Assembly (NCBI RefSeq): GCF_000384655.1
Contig: NZ_ARQI01000123.1
Coordinates: 20,772-84,771 of the forward strand
Direction: 5' to 3'
Length of the DNA: 64,000 bases
DNA from: Brachyspira innocens ATCC 29796
Lineage (GTDB): Bacteria > Spirochaetota > Brachyspiria > Brachyspirales > Brachyspiraceae
The position numbers and the translations under genes were made by a program. Position 1 is the first letter of the stretch. Every line of letters begins with the position of its first letter. Positions 45,698-55,303 of this stretch are shown here, piece by piece. The notes under the pieces are model-generated. The model was given only the letters and a program-made list of their open reading frames with translations. It was not told the origin of the DNA and did not search any database.

Positions 45698-46768
45698 TTA
45701 ATGGAATTTCTTAAATGCCAATATACAAAGTATTGCAAATATAATATTAGGCATCCAAGCTGCAATAAAAGGATTCATATTTCCAGCTTCACCCATAGAT
45801 CTGAATATCATAAGTATAGAATAATACAATAATGCTACTATTATAACCATTACCAAACTTACAACCAATACACTTTGTGTAGAAAATTTAGAAAATAATG
45901 AAGCAAGTAAAACGATAATAAAGCCAGAAAAACAATATGATATTCTATAATGCAGATCTGTTTCTAATCTTGAAGTATTCATATTTACTTCCTTCTGCAG
46001 TTTTATAATATGTGCTTCTTCAGTTAAACTCATAGAATCTAAGAGTGGTCTGCCATAAAAATGTTCTGGACGCTCCAAAACATCTAAAGGATAATTATTT
46101 ATTTCTTTAACATCTATTTCTTTATTATCAGAAAAAGTTGTCATTATACCATTTTTTACATACCATTTTTTGTCATCATCATTCCACTGTATATAAGGAC
46201 TAGATATTCTAAATTTTATTCCGCCGTCATCATTCATTTTTAATACAATAGTGTTAGTCATATATTGTTCTTGATAAAAATATGTATCTATAAAATATAA
46301 GTAATTATTTCCTCCAAAAAGCTGCCAAGGTCCGCTTTTAGATGCCTGTTTATTACCTCGCATGGCATCATTTGCCGCAAAAGACACTTTATTTAAAGGT
46401 GCTGCTACAAACTGCCAAAAAAGAACAAGAATCAAACAAAGTAATATAACTATAACAAACATGGGCATTGAAAATTTAAATAAACTAATGCCTGAATTTT
46501 CTATAGCGAGCATTTCTTTATTTTTTACAAAAGTCCCAAGCACATATGTAGATGCGAACATCAAAGCTACTGGAAATATATAATATGTATTATGCGGAGC
46601 TCTAGCTAAATGGTAAGTAATAAAATAATTAATTAATTCAGGGTGTTCTGTATAAAAAGATAGTCTGCTGCTTAAGTCCGCTATTGTAACCAAAACGACA
46701 AACAATAATAAAGAACCAAAGAAAAAAGACAGGAACTCCTTTAATAAATACGCATTTAATTTTTTCAT
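45698..46768 (-). CDS. LptF/LptG family permease
   Basis: 356 residues. Three helices at the N-terminus (LNAYLLKEFLSFFFGSLLLFVVLVTIADL and two more to about 120), a periplasmic beta-jellyroll part (about 130-265), and three helices at the end (from about 275) are the YjgP/YjgQ plan. Such proteins pull lipopolysaccharide or lipooligosaccharide from the inner membrane with LptB2. Whether it is F or G cannot be told, and no partner permease is adjacent. Its ATG overlaps the stop of the DUF2225 gene. Confidence 0.9.
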   Translation of the reverse strand: MKKLNAYLLKEFLSFFFGSLLLFVVLVTIADLSSRLSFYTEHPELINYFITYHLARAPHNTYYIFPVALMFASTYVLGTFVKNKEMLAIENSGISLFKFSMPMFVIVILLCLILVLFWQFVAAPLNKVSFAANDAMRGNKQASKSGPWQLFGGNNYLYFIDTYFYQEQYMTNTIVLKMNDDGGIKFRISSPYIQWNDDDKKWYVKNGIMTTFSDNKEIDVKEINNYPLDVLERPEHFYGRPLLDSMSLTEEAHIIKLQKEVNMNTSRLETDLHYRISYCFSGFIIVLLASLFSKFSTQSVLVVSLVMVIIVALLYYSILMIFRSMGEAGNMNPFIAAWMPNIIFAILCILAFKKFH

Positions 46769-47649
46769 TAACTTACATCTATACCATATTCTTCATTAAG
46801 ATTATTTAATTCTTCAGTTATAGCAACATGAAGTTCTTTAATTTTCTCAAGTAAAGCAGAAGGCTTTGATTTGCTGCTTTTACCAGAACCAAATATTTTA
46901 CTAATTTTTCTTTTAGCCTGCACAAGTGTTTCAGCTTTTACTTTAGGGTCTGGTATAAATTTAGCAGCATCCATTCCAAGCAATGCCCCCATATAAAGCA
47001 TTCCCTCATATCCGAAATTATTATCTATATCAGGTCCGAATGATTTTATTTTCTCAAAATTTTCCTTACCATTTTGCATGCATTCTATTGCAGCTGAATA
47101 TAATTCGCTTGCTTTATACTGAAAAAATGGTATTAATCTGTCATAATTTTCATTAGGGTATACATTAGCTAAATCTTCAAGTGTCCAGCTAAGCCTTAAA
47201 GAACATAATGCCTTTTTAAGAGTAGGGGCTGTATCTTTTCCATGATAATGATATCCGTCTATTGCAAGAAAATAACTAGCAGCTCCTTCTATAAGTGTTC
47301 TATTTCTTTTAAAATCTACATCATTTCCAAAAAACTCTTTCATATATTTTTCTCTTTGTTTTGATGTTTCAAGAGCTTCATCTTTTTTCTTATTATCTAT
47401 TAAATTAAAATCTTCCTGAAAAGATGCATATAAACAATTAGGACAAACCACAACCACATATATTAAAGGGTAAACAGTGCCGTATTTTTTACTTTTTTCA
47501 TAAGTTCTTCTTAAATCATTTCTCAATTTTCCAGCTATAAGTCTGCCGCCGCCTGTAAGAAGCATTTCATGATAAAACTCTCCGTTACATACAGGACAAG
47601 TTCTTGGGTTTTTCTCTATAAACGATACTTTTGGTTGTTCATCACTCAT
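46768..47649 (-). CDS. DUF2225 zinc-ribbon protein
   Basis: 293 residues. Near the N-terminus is a split zinc-binding pair: CPVCNGEFYHEML (18-30) and VVVCPNCLYASFQEDF (about 67-82). The remainder is helical and TPR-like (about 105-250). This is the DUF2225 layout, whose function is not established; it is common in spirochaetes and Firmicutes. It is translationally coupled to the LptF/G permease gene downstream. Confidence 0.85.
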   Translation of the reverse strand: MSDEQPKVSFIEKNPRTCPVCNGEFYHEMLLTGGGRLIAGKLRNDLRRTYEKSKKYGTVYPLIYVVVVCPNCLYASFQEDFNLIDNKKKDEALETSKQREKYMKEFFGNDVDFKRNRTLIEGAASYFLAIDGYHYHGKDTAPTLKKALCSLRLSWTLEDLANVYPNENYDRLIPFFQYKASELYSAAIECMQNGKENFEKIKSFGPDIDNNFGYEGMLYMGALLGMDAAKFIPDPKVKAETLVQAKRKISKIFGSGKSSKSKPSALLEKIKELHVAITEELNNLNEEYGIDVS

Positions 47650-47717
47650 AAAAAATCCTATTTTATAGTTATTTTTATAAACATTTAAAATAAAAAAATG
47701 TCAAATCAATTATCGGC

Positions 47718-48848
47718 TTATTTCAATTTTTCAATATCACTTATATTTAGTTTTGTAATTCTAAGTTCATCAAAAATATCATTGTAGTAAAGCAAATAAT
47801 AATAAGGATATTGTGCTGATATTAACCTGACATTTCCGCTACTTGTACCCAAAACGGATAAATCTATTATTCTTCTGTCAATAAACAAATATTTACTGCC
47901 GTCTTCTTTTGTATATAAAACCATTATCTGTGCCGCATAATCTAATGCACAGTCTAATGATATTACATCTGCATCTTCTGATACTATAGTAAAATTAGTA
48001 AAAGTGCCGTCATAGAATCTAGTATAGTTTATATTTCTTTTATTATCCTTGTTAAGATATACTATATGAAATCTGTTATGTTCTTCATGTTTTACAGAAT
48101 AAATTGAAGAATTAGTTACTATAGCTCTGTTATCAAAAAATCTAAATGCCGTATTTGTTTTTCTTGAACCATAGAATATATTTCCAGTATCATATTCATG
48201 CATATAAAGTGCATATCCATCTTTTTCAGCGGCTGGATAAACACTATCAACTATTTTATTTGTATAAACAAAATCTGAAAAGAAATTATCTCTGTAGAAC
48301 CTTGATACTGATAAAGTTCCTCTATTATCAACAAAAAACAAAGTAGGGTAGTCGAATGCTGACATAACTAATTTTAAATCTAGAATTTTTCTATTTTGCC
48401 TCAAATCCATAAAATAATTATTGAATGTACCAGAGTTATCATTAGCATATAATATTTTATTTGCTTTATTATATGAAACATGTATATGACTGTTATTTGT
48501 GGCAATACTTATTAAACTGCCTAATTCTCTATTATTATCTAGTATAGTTCTTGAAAAATTACCTTCTTTTCCAGTAACATATACAGCAGTATTAAGCAAA
48601 TTATCATAATATGCAAAATGCACATTATTATAACCATCTACAAATAATTCACTAATATATGGCTCTTCTCTTAAAGAGGCAATAGACCAAGTAGAAAGCG
48701 ATTCAAAGCTGCTCATTCTTATATAATGCTCTGTAATAGGAGGAGCATCTTTTTTTATTTCTCTTTGATATTGGGCACTCAATACAGCATATAAAAAAAT
48801 AAAGAGTGCAGCAATTAATATACTACTTCTTTTTAGATTTTTTACCAT
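47718..48848 (-). CDS. Exported beta-propeller-like protein of unknown function
   Basis: 376 residues with a signal peptide (SILIAALFIFLYAVLSAQ). The mature part repeats a blade-like pattern: ELFVDGYNNVHFAYYD, SIATNNSHIHVSYNK, LTLFFVDNRGTLSVSRFY-like and RFHIVYLNKDNKRNINYTRFY, as in sialidase-type or YncE-like propellers. No catalytic motif is seen. Its first 26 bases overlap the end of the glmU-like gene, and no later start would keep the signal peptide. Confidence 0.78.
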   Translation of the reverse strand: MVKNLKRSSILIAALFIFLYAVLSAQYQREIKKDAPPITEHYIRMSSFESLSTWSIASLREEPYISELFVDGYNNVHFAYYDNLLNTAVYVTGKEGNFSRTILDNNRELGSLISIATNNSHIHVSYNKANKILYANDNSGTFNNYFMDLRQNRKILDLKLVMSAFDYPTLFFVDNRGTLSVSRFYRDNFFSDFVYTNKIVDSVYPAAEKDGYALYMHEYDTGNIFYGSRKTNTAFRFFDNRAIVTNSSIYSVKHEEHNRFHIVYLNKDNKRNINYTRFYDGTFTNFTIVSEDADVISLDCALDYAAQIMVLYTKEDGSKYLFIDRRIIDLSVLGTSSGNVRLISAQYPYYYLLYYNDIFDELRITKLNISDIEKLK

Positions 48849-50358
48849 CTTCTATTTTACTTACAGATTCAACACCTTCTTCTTTAGGTCTTATAAATCT
48901 GCATTTTATAACATTACCTTTTTCATCAAGAAGTGCTTTTATATGAGAATAGTAAAATATACAATGTTCAATATAGGCATTATCATCAACAATAGAGCCA
49001 TAAAGATAACTAACACCTTTAATAAGTACATTAGAACCTATATTAACAGGGTGGTTATCACTTCCTGTAACATTAACACCTCTCTCTAATGTAGTATTTT
49101 TTCCTATATACACATTACCCTTTATCTGATTACCTGAATATATTTTAACATTATCATCTAGTATAAGTTTCTGATTTTCTAAACATGATAAAAGAACATT
49201 ATCTCCAATGTAGGCATTTTCACCTAGATGTACATTTCCCTCTATTTTTGCACCATGTGATATAGTTACCCCATAATTAAGTGTAACATTCTTTCCTATA
49301 TAAGCACCCTTTCCTATATATATGTCTAGCGGTTTTTCATCTTTATCTCTTTCGAGTATCTGTTCTACTACAGTATCATCTATAAAGAAATCTTCCCCGT
49401 CATATATAGTAATTATATTTTTCAATTTATTATATACATTGGATCTTGCTATAGATTCCATTTCTTTTAGAACAGTTTTATCATTAAATCCTAATACAAC
49501 TCTGCTGTCTTTAGGCATATATGTAGAAATGGATAAGTTATTATTAACAAACATCTCTATCAAATCTGTAAGATAAAGTTCATTTTGAGCATTATTAGAC
49601 TCTAATTTTTGTATAAGCTCCTCTAAAGGCTTCATTTTAAAGCCGTATATACCAGCTACATATTCATTAAAATTGTCCAAAAGTTCATCTTTTTCATAAG
49701 AAAACTTTTCATCTTTATAGGTTTTATAAAGTTTTTCATCGTCTTTCATTGCAAGCACATCTTTATACTCTATAACACCTATAACATTGCCTTGAGAGCC
49801 TTGTCTGTACTTGCTTTTTTTACCATCATATGTTAATCCTCTGCTTCTTAATATTCTTCCATAATAGTTGCTTCCTTTAGGACCATCATACATAGCAGTC
49901 ATAACTATCATATCAGTTTTAGACTTTAAAAACTCCTCATGAAACTCTTTCATAGTATCAGAATCTATAAGCCCCATATCAGCATATATAACATAACAGT
50001 ATTTTATATTTTTTAAATCGCTTTTTTCAAGCCCAACCTTAACGGCATGACCTGTACCTCTTTGTTCTTCCTGATAAGCAAAATTAGTATTAGCCTGCTT
50101 TCCTACAGCATTAGCAACATCTAGTGCTTTTATACCTACTACTATGGTAATATTGCTTTTAGGCATACCATTTCTAACAGCAAGTCTAACTCTTTCTATA
50201 CTAGGCACTCCCCATATGGTATGAAGCATTTTAGACGTTGAACTTCTTATTCTTTTACCATGTCCGGCTGCTAATATTATCACCAAAGTATCATTTTTAG
50301 AAAACTTTGACGATAGTGAAGAGAGAGCATTTTCTATTTCTACTACATTTTTTTCCAT
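48823..50358 (-). CDS. GlmU-like sugar nucleotidyltransferase with atypical beta-helix C-terminus
   Basis: 511 residues. The N-terminal pyrophosphorylase domain has LVIILAAGHGKRIRSSTSKMLH (19-40), then YQEEQRGTGHAVKVGLE and YADMGLIDSDT, as in GlmU. The C-terminus (about 340-480) is a left-handed beta-helix of hexapeptides (IGKGAYIGKNVTL, NIGSNVLIKG). However, the GlmU acetyltransferase motifs (such as NYDGxxKxxT and the GAG loop) are not there. It likely makes a UDP-sugar, possibly UDP-GlcNAc, without the acetyl step. First gene after the 179-residue protein on the same strand. Confidence 0.85.
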   Translation of the reverse strand: MEKNVVEIENALSSLSSKFSKNDTLVIILAAGHGKRIRSSTSKMLHTIWGVPSIERVRLAVRNGMPKSNITIVVGIKALDVANAVGKQANTNFAYQEEQRGTGHAVKVGLEKSDLKNIKYCYVIYADMGLIDSDTMKEFHEEFLKSKTDMIVMTAMYDGPKGSNYYGRILRSRGLTYDGKKSKYRQGSQGNVIGVIEYKDVLAMKDDEKLYKTYKDEKFSYEKDELLDNFNEYVAGIYGFKMKPLEELIQKLESNNAQNELYLTDLIEMFVNNNLSISTYMPKDSRVVLGFNDKTVLKEMESIARSNVYNKLKNIITIYDGEDFFIDDTVVEQILERDKDEKPLDIYIGKGAYIGKNVTLNYGVTISHGAKIEGNVHLGENAYIGDNVLLSCLENQKLILDDNVKIYSGNQIKGNVYIGKNTTLERGVNVTGSDNHPVNIGSNVLIKGVSYLYGSIVDDNAYIEHCIFYYSHIKALLDEKGNVIKCRFIRPKEEGVESVSKIEDGKKSKKK

Positions 50359-50369
50359 AATAGCAACTC

Positions 50370-50909
50370 CTAATTTTTCTTATCATTTGCTTTTTGTTTA
50401 TTTGTATATATTTGTTCAAATACAGGTTTTTTAACGTTTAAAGGAAGCGGATTAGAGACTTTTTTGTCATTTACTATATTTGCCTTATTATCCAGCTGTT
50501 CTTTTGCTTTCATAATATCTTCTAAACTATTCTTTTTATAATCATTTGGAAGAAAAGTATTTTTACTGTCTAATTCTAATTTATCTTTATTCTTATCCTG
50601 ATTAAAAGTTTCATCTTCTTTTAACCATTTTCTTAATACTTTCGCTACAGATTCGCATAACTTATCAAGTTTTTGTTTAGCCCTAACATTACCGCCTAAA
50701 TTAGAATCTTCTTTAATGATAAGTTTGTAGAGCTGCATAGCCTTTATTATATTTTTCTTTTCAAAGTTATAATAATCAGCAACTTTTTCTATACCGCCGA
50801 AATAGGAGGCAGTGAGATAACATCTGTAAGCACCTTCTATATCTTTTTGATTAAAAAGTTCATTTCCTTTTCTTACTAAAGCACTTCTTGTAGAATCTTT
50901 TATTTCCAT
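50370..50909 (-). CDS. Helical TPR-like protein of unknown function
   Basis: 179 residues, no signal. Residues 5-65 look like two TPR/SEL1 helix pairs (LVRKGNELFNQKDIEGAYRCYL, FEKKNIIKAMQLYKLIIKED). The rest is charged and probably disordered, ending in a Lys/Asn-rich tail. It begins the operon with the GlmU-like gene, 11 bp downstream, so it may assist in cell-envelope precursor synthesis; that is only inferred from position. Confidence 0.75.
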   Translation of the reverse strand: MEIKDSTRSALVRKGNELFNQKDIEGAYRCYLTASYFGGIEKVADYYNFEKKNIIKAMQLYKLIIKEDSNLGGNVRAKQKLDKLCESVAKVLRKWLKEDETFNQDKNKDKLELDSKNTFLPNDYKKNSLEDIMKAKEQLDNKANIVNDKKVSNPLPLNVKKPVFEQIYTNKQKANDKKN

Positions 50910-51013
50910 ATTCTACATTATATACCTATAATAGAAAACTGCAAGTACTAATTTTATAAATATATTATGTTAAATTAACTTTATTTTAAATAATATACTA
51001 TTAATAATAATTA

Positions 51014-52414
51014 CTAAATAGTTTTTTCTTTCTTTTTTAATTCATATTTCATTTCTCTTATCATACTAAGTCCTAAAGGTATAGAAAGTAAAAAGGTTAG
51101 TAAATCTGAAAAAGGCTGAGCTATTTCTATACCTGTAAGTCCAAATATTTTTGGAAATACATATATTATAGGTATAAAAAATATTCCTTGTTTTGCAACA
51201 GCTAAAATAGAAGCCCTTATTGTTTTTCTTGTTGTCTGAAGCATCATACTTGATAATGTTATAAATCCCCATAAAGGCAGACTCAATGCTTGATAATGTA
51301 ATGCTCTGTATGCTACTTCAAGCAATGCATTATCTTTATCATTAAACATATGTACAATTTGTGCTGAATTCATAAATATAAATACAGAAAGCAAAAGTAA
51401 TACAAAGGTTGATATTTTAACACAAAAATAAAACGCCTTTATAACCCGCTCATATTTTTTAGCCCCATAATTAAATCCGCATACTGGCTGAAAACCTTGT
51501 CCAAAACCTATAATGGCCGAATTAGCAAACATAGCAACTCTATTAACTATAGACATAGCAGCTATTGCAGCATCTCCAAATGGTGCAGAAGCTATATTTA
51601 AAAAAGCAGTAGAAAAACTTGATATACTCTGTCTGCAAAGGCTTGGAAGCCCTCCTACAACTATAGCCTTATATTTTTGAAGGCTAGGGGAAAAGTCTTT
51701 TAACTTTATAGGCAAAGTTCCCCATACATTAGTACCAATCAAAAGTATACAGAATCCTGCAAACTGACTTATTATAGTACCTATAGCCGCACCTTTTACT
51801 CCCATAGAAAAATGAAATATTAAAATAGGGTCTAATATTATATTTAAAACAGCCCCTGTTACCAAACCTATCATAGCAAATACAGCATTACCCTGCAGTC
51901 TTAATTGATTATTAAGAACCAAAGAGGCCGTCATATACGGAGCACCCATAAGTATATATCTCATATAGCTTATAGAATATGGGAGTATAGTTTCTGTTGA
52001 ACCTAAAATATGTGCTAATGGATTTATAAAAATTGTACCAAGTATAAATATTATAAATCCTACTATCATTGCAGACAAAAAACCAGTTACAGCCATTTTT
52101 GATGCTTCATCTGTTTCTTTCGCCCCAAGTTTGATAGATATATAGTTGCCAGAACCATGACCAAAGAAAAAGCCTATAGCCTGTATTATTGCCATCATAG
52201 AAAACACTATTCCAACTGCTGCTGTAGATTGAGTATTTATCTTACTTACAAAGAAAGTATCTGCCATATTATAAAATGATGTAGTTAGCATACTAATAAT
52301 CGTAGGAATACCCATTTTTATTACCAAACTTTCTACATTTGACTCTGTTAATTCTTTATATTTTTTATTCTGCCTTTCTGTTTCTTTTAATTCATGTTCA
52401 TCATTTGAGTTCAT
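51014..52414 (-). CDS. MATE family efflux transporter
   Basis: 466 residues, twelve helices. The two halves open with typical MATE segments: PTIISMLTTSFYNMADTFFVSK (35-56) and GLPSLCRQSISSFSTAFLN (about 255-273), with GFGQGFQPVCGFNYGAK closing the loop of the second half. It exports drugs or cationic metabolites using a Na+ or H+ gradient. It stands alone and is divergent from the metF-like gene. Confidence 0.93.
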   Translation of the reverse strand: MNSNDEHELKETERQNKKYKELTESNVESLVIKMGIPTIISMLTTSFYNMADTFFVSKINTQSTAAVGIVFSMMAIIQAIGFFFGHGSGNYISIKLGAKETDEASKMAVTGFLSAMIVGFIIFILGTIFINPLAHILGSTETILPYSISYMRYILMGAPYMTASLVLNNQLRLQGNAVFAMIGLVTGAVLNIILDPILIFHFSMGVKGAAIGTIISQFAGFCILLIGTNVWGTLPIKLKDFSPSLQKYKAIVVGGLPSLCRQSISSFSTAFLNIASAPFGDAAIAAMSIVNRVAMFANSAIIGFGQGFQPVCGFNYGAKKYERVIKAFYFCVKISTFVLLLLSVFIFMNSAQIVHMFNDKDNALLEVAYRALHYQALSLPLWGFITLSSMMLQTTRKTIRASILAVAKQGIFFIPIIYVFPKIFGLTGIEIAQPFSDLLTFLLSIPLGLSMIREMKYELKKKEKTI

Positions 52415-52475
52415 ACTATCACCTTAAAATAATATTATATAACTTTTTTTTATAACTTCAATATGATTTTTTTGT

Positions 52476-52503
52476 TTGACTTTTTTAATTTTTCTAGTAC
52501 GAT
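52476..52503 (+). promoter_or_regulatory. Promoter of the metF-like gene
   Basis: -35 TTGACT at 52476-52481, 16-bp spacer, -10 TACGAT at 52498-52503, about 32 bp before the ATG. Confidence 0.55.
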
Positions 52504-52535
52504 ATTAAGTAAACATAATTGTTAGGATAAAATAT

Positions 52536-53463
52536 ATGAATAATGATGTAGAAAATTTTATAAAAAAATTAGAAAATAAAGATGAATATACTTTCACATT
52601 AGAAATATCACCTCAGGCTAAATATGATTTAGGATACATAGAAGAAAAAATAAATAATTCAAATATATCAGATTATATAGATGCATTTGTTGTAACAGAT
52701 TCGCCTTTTGCTAATTTAAAAATTTCTTCAATACTCGCTGCATTACAATTAAAGCAAAGACTAAATAATAATAAACCATTTATAACTACTCAAACTATGA
52801 GAGATAAAAACTCAATAGCATTGCAAAATGACTTACTTAATAGGAGCTAATTATTTTGATTTGAGAATGATACTTGCAGTTACAGGAGACGCTGTAGCAA
52901 ATGGAAATCAAAAACAGGCTAAAGCTGTATTTGAAGGTAATTCTAATTTATTAATAAACATTATAAAAAATTTGAATAACTGTAAAAGTTTAGGAGAGTT
53001 TTCTTTTAAAGAACCATTAAAACATATATATCCATTTTGTGTTATTAACAGTTATGCAAAAAATAATGACAGCCTAAAAGTAAGGCTTGCTAAAAAAGCA
53101 AACTCTGGAGTTAAAGCAATATTTACTCAGCCAATATATGAAATAGAAAGATTAGAGCTTTTATTAAAATGGATAGATGAACTTCCATTAAAAGAAAAAC
53201 CCGTATTAGTACCAGGTTTTTTTCCTATACTTACATATAAAACAGCATATTTCATATATTATAAACTTCCGGGGGCTTATATACCTGAAGCTTGGCTTAA
53301 TAAACTAAAAGAGGCAAGCGATAAGTCTCCAGAAGAAGAGAAAAAAGTAGCATATGAATTATCAGCAAATCTTTTTAATAGTATGATTAAAAAACATAAA
53401 AAAATGCATATAATGAGCATGAATAACTATGATTTTGTTGTTAGTTTGTTAAAAAATATTTAA
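52536..53463 (+). pseudogene. metF: Methylenetetrahydrofolate reductase-like gene with a frameshift
   Basis: Two overlapping frames together make one metF-like protein of about 307 residues. Frame one (52536-52850) gives FTLEISPQAKYDLGYIEEKI and ends TTQTMRDKNSIALQNDLL then NRS and stop. The frame one base further on carries GANYFDLRMILAVTGD, which is the direct continuation in MTHFR (RDxNxxALQxDLLGAxxxGIxxvLxlTGD), and runs to 53463. The shift lies within 52831-52848. It is a mutation, an assembly error or, less likely, programmed frameshifting. The downstream part has no ribosome-binding site of its own. The enzyme would supply 5-methyl-THF for MetH. Confidence 0.82.
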
Positions 53464-53681
53464 ATTAACTACGCTTTTATTGTATTCTAAATCCAAAATA
53501 CTAAAAAATTATCCATTATTTTTATAAAATTTAAAATTTTATTAAGAAATTATTTTTTTTTATTAAAAAAAAACGGGATTTTTTTCATTTCTACGTATTT
53601 AAACATGAAAATATAATATTTATAGAATTAGATTTTTTAATCTATTTTATAAATTAGTATTTATAAAAAAGGTAATATAAG

Positions 53682-54701
53682 ATGAAATTTACGGTTAATT
53701 TTTTAAGTAAAAAAAATATAATTTTCTTTATTTTATTGAGTACTATTAATATTTATGCGGAAAGTATACCAAATTGGATTATTAATCCTAAAAGTATATA
53801 TGATGAAAATAAATATTTGTCTGCAGTTGGTGAAGGTTTGACATTAAAAGATGCTCAGATTAATGCATATATTAATCTTTCAAAAACATTTTCCATATCT
53901 GTAAATTTTGATGCAGCTTCTTTAGAAAGATGGAATGAAACAGGTAAGAATGTAGATAGTCAGTCATTGTATTATGAGAATGCTAAGTTGCAATCGTATG
54001 CCGAACTTTTCGGTGTAGAGTTTAAAGAGGCACATTATTCTCCGAATGAAAATATATACAGAGTTTTGGCTGTCATTGATAAAGAAAAATCAATAAAAAT
54101 TTTGAGTCAAAAAATTCGTTATAATGAAATGTCTATTAATGAATATATGAATAATATGTCTAATAATCCAATAGAAAGATATTCAGTATTAGATATAGTA
54201 TTAGTATTAGCTAAAAAAAATCAAATGTATTATGATGAACTCATTGTTTTGGGAGTGGATAATATATCTTTAAAATATAATGCCAGCCAAATAGAAAGTA
54301 TGAAATTAAATGAATCAAAAAACATGACTTTTAATTTGGTTATGGAAAACAACTATTCAGCATTAGCACAAACAATAGAAAGTACTGTATCCAAATCAGG
54401 GTTTAAATTAACTAAATCCAATCCAGCATATAATTTTAATATAAGAATAGATTGGAGCGATTCAAGGGAATTACCAGATTTTGCAGGAGGCGGATTTATG
54501 GTATATTATCAGTTTCAGATAGATTTATTGGATAGAAATGGAGATTTGATATACACATTTAACTTTGGAGATCAATCAAATGGCAGGCAGCATGGCTTTA
54601 CAGAAGCTGAAGCTAGAAAATATATTTTAACAGAAATTACAAAAACGGTTAAAGAAGAATTTAAAGGTAAATTTTTAGAATTTTTTAATCAGTATATATA
54701 A
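53682..54701 (+). CDS. LPP20-family exported protein
   Basis: 339 residues. Signal peptide MKFTVNFLSKKNIIFFILLSTINIYA, then the LPP20-like start SIPNWIINPKSIYDENKYLSAVGEG followed by a helix with DAQINAYINLSKTFSISV (about 28-75), as in LPP20/FlgP lipoproteins, though here without a lipobox. A second domain (about 200-335) has strands and a final amphipathic helix. It is first of seven exported-protein genes spaced 10-93 bp apart. Function unknown; family members are tied to outer-membrane or flagellar-envelope structures. Confidence 0.8.
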   Translation: MKFTVNFLSKKNIIFFILLSTINIYAESIPNWIINPKSIYDENKYLSAVGEGLTLKDAQINAYINLSKTFSISVNFDAASLERWNETGKNVDSQSLYYENAKLQSYAELFGVEFKEAHYSPNENIYRVLAVIDKEKSIKILSQKIRYNEMSINEYMNNMSNNPIERYSVLDIVLVLAKKNQMYYDELIVLGVDNISLKYNASQIESMKLNESKNMTFNLVMENNYSALAQTIESTVSKSGFKLTKSNPAYNFNIRIDWSDSRELPDFAGGGFMVYYQFQIDLLDRNGDLIYTFNFGDQSNGRQHGFTEAEARKYILTEITKTVKEEFKGKFLEFFNQYI

Positions 54702-54711
54702 GGTATTTATT

Positions 54712-55284
54712 ATGAAAAAAAAATATTATTTCATTATTTTAATAGGATTGTTTTTTATTATTTCCTGTGATGAATCCATTAATGAAAACTCAAGTATATC
54801 AAATGAACTTAGAATAAAGCAGATACTTTTTGCTTCTTCTAAAAATGTGAAGGAAGAAGACTTGTTCTATGCTGTATTTGAAAATATTAGTGATAATAAT
54901 AATTATAAAATAGTAGACACAAAAGGTTCTGCTATTGGTATAGATCCTCCTGATTGGTATAAATATATGAATGATTCAGATAATTTGAAATCTCTATATA
55001 GTGATTATTTAATTTTTATATACCAAGACTCTGGAAAAAATTTAAATAGCATATCAAGAGAGATAGACACCATAAAGATTAATAATTTATTTAATAACTA
55101 TATAAATAAAAAAATATCCTCATATTTTAATACAAAAGAATTATTGTTTAGCGGATTAAAAAAAGAAGGTGATTGGTGGATATTGATAGATAATAATGGA
55201 GATAGAATATATCAATACACCACAATTTATCTTATGAGTAAAGACATTTTTAATAGTCAATTATCTAAATATTTAAATAAATAA
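54712..55284 (+). CDS. Lipoprotein, paralogue of the next gene product
   Basis: 190 residues. Lipoprotein signal MKKKYYFIILIGLFFIISCDES with C19. After a spacer, the part from about residue 63 (YKIVDTKGSAIGIDPPDWYKYM) to the end (LKKEGDWWILIDNNGDRIYQYTTIYLMSK) is closely related to the protein encoded 20 bp downstream (VIDTKGAALGLEAPEWINYV and LKKEGDWWVLRRDLDGNKEYTYYVLYLL). The (A/P)P(D/E)W pattern is also found in LPP20-like proteins. I do not know a name for the family. Confidence 0.8.
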   Translation: MKKKYYFIILIGLFFIISCDESINENSSISNELRIKQILFASSKNVKEEDLFYAVFENISDNNNYKIVDTKGSAIGIDPPDWYKYMNDSDNLKSLYSDYLIFIYQDSGKNLNSISREIDTIKINNLFNNYINKKISSYFNTKELLFSGLKKEGDWWILIDNNGDRIYQYTTIYLMSKDIFNSQLSKYLNK

Positions 55285-55303
55285 AAATAAAAGAGGTAAA
55301 ATC

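Noticed and set aside
52828..53463. The downstream metF part as a separate gene
   Set aside because: Its ATG has no ribosome-binding site and the product lacks the N-terminal half of the barrel; it is the continuation of the frameshifted gene.
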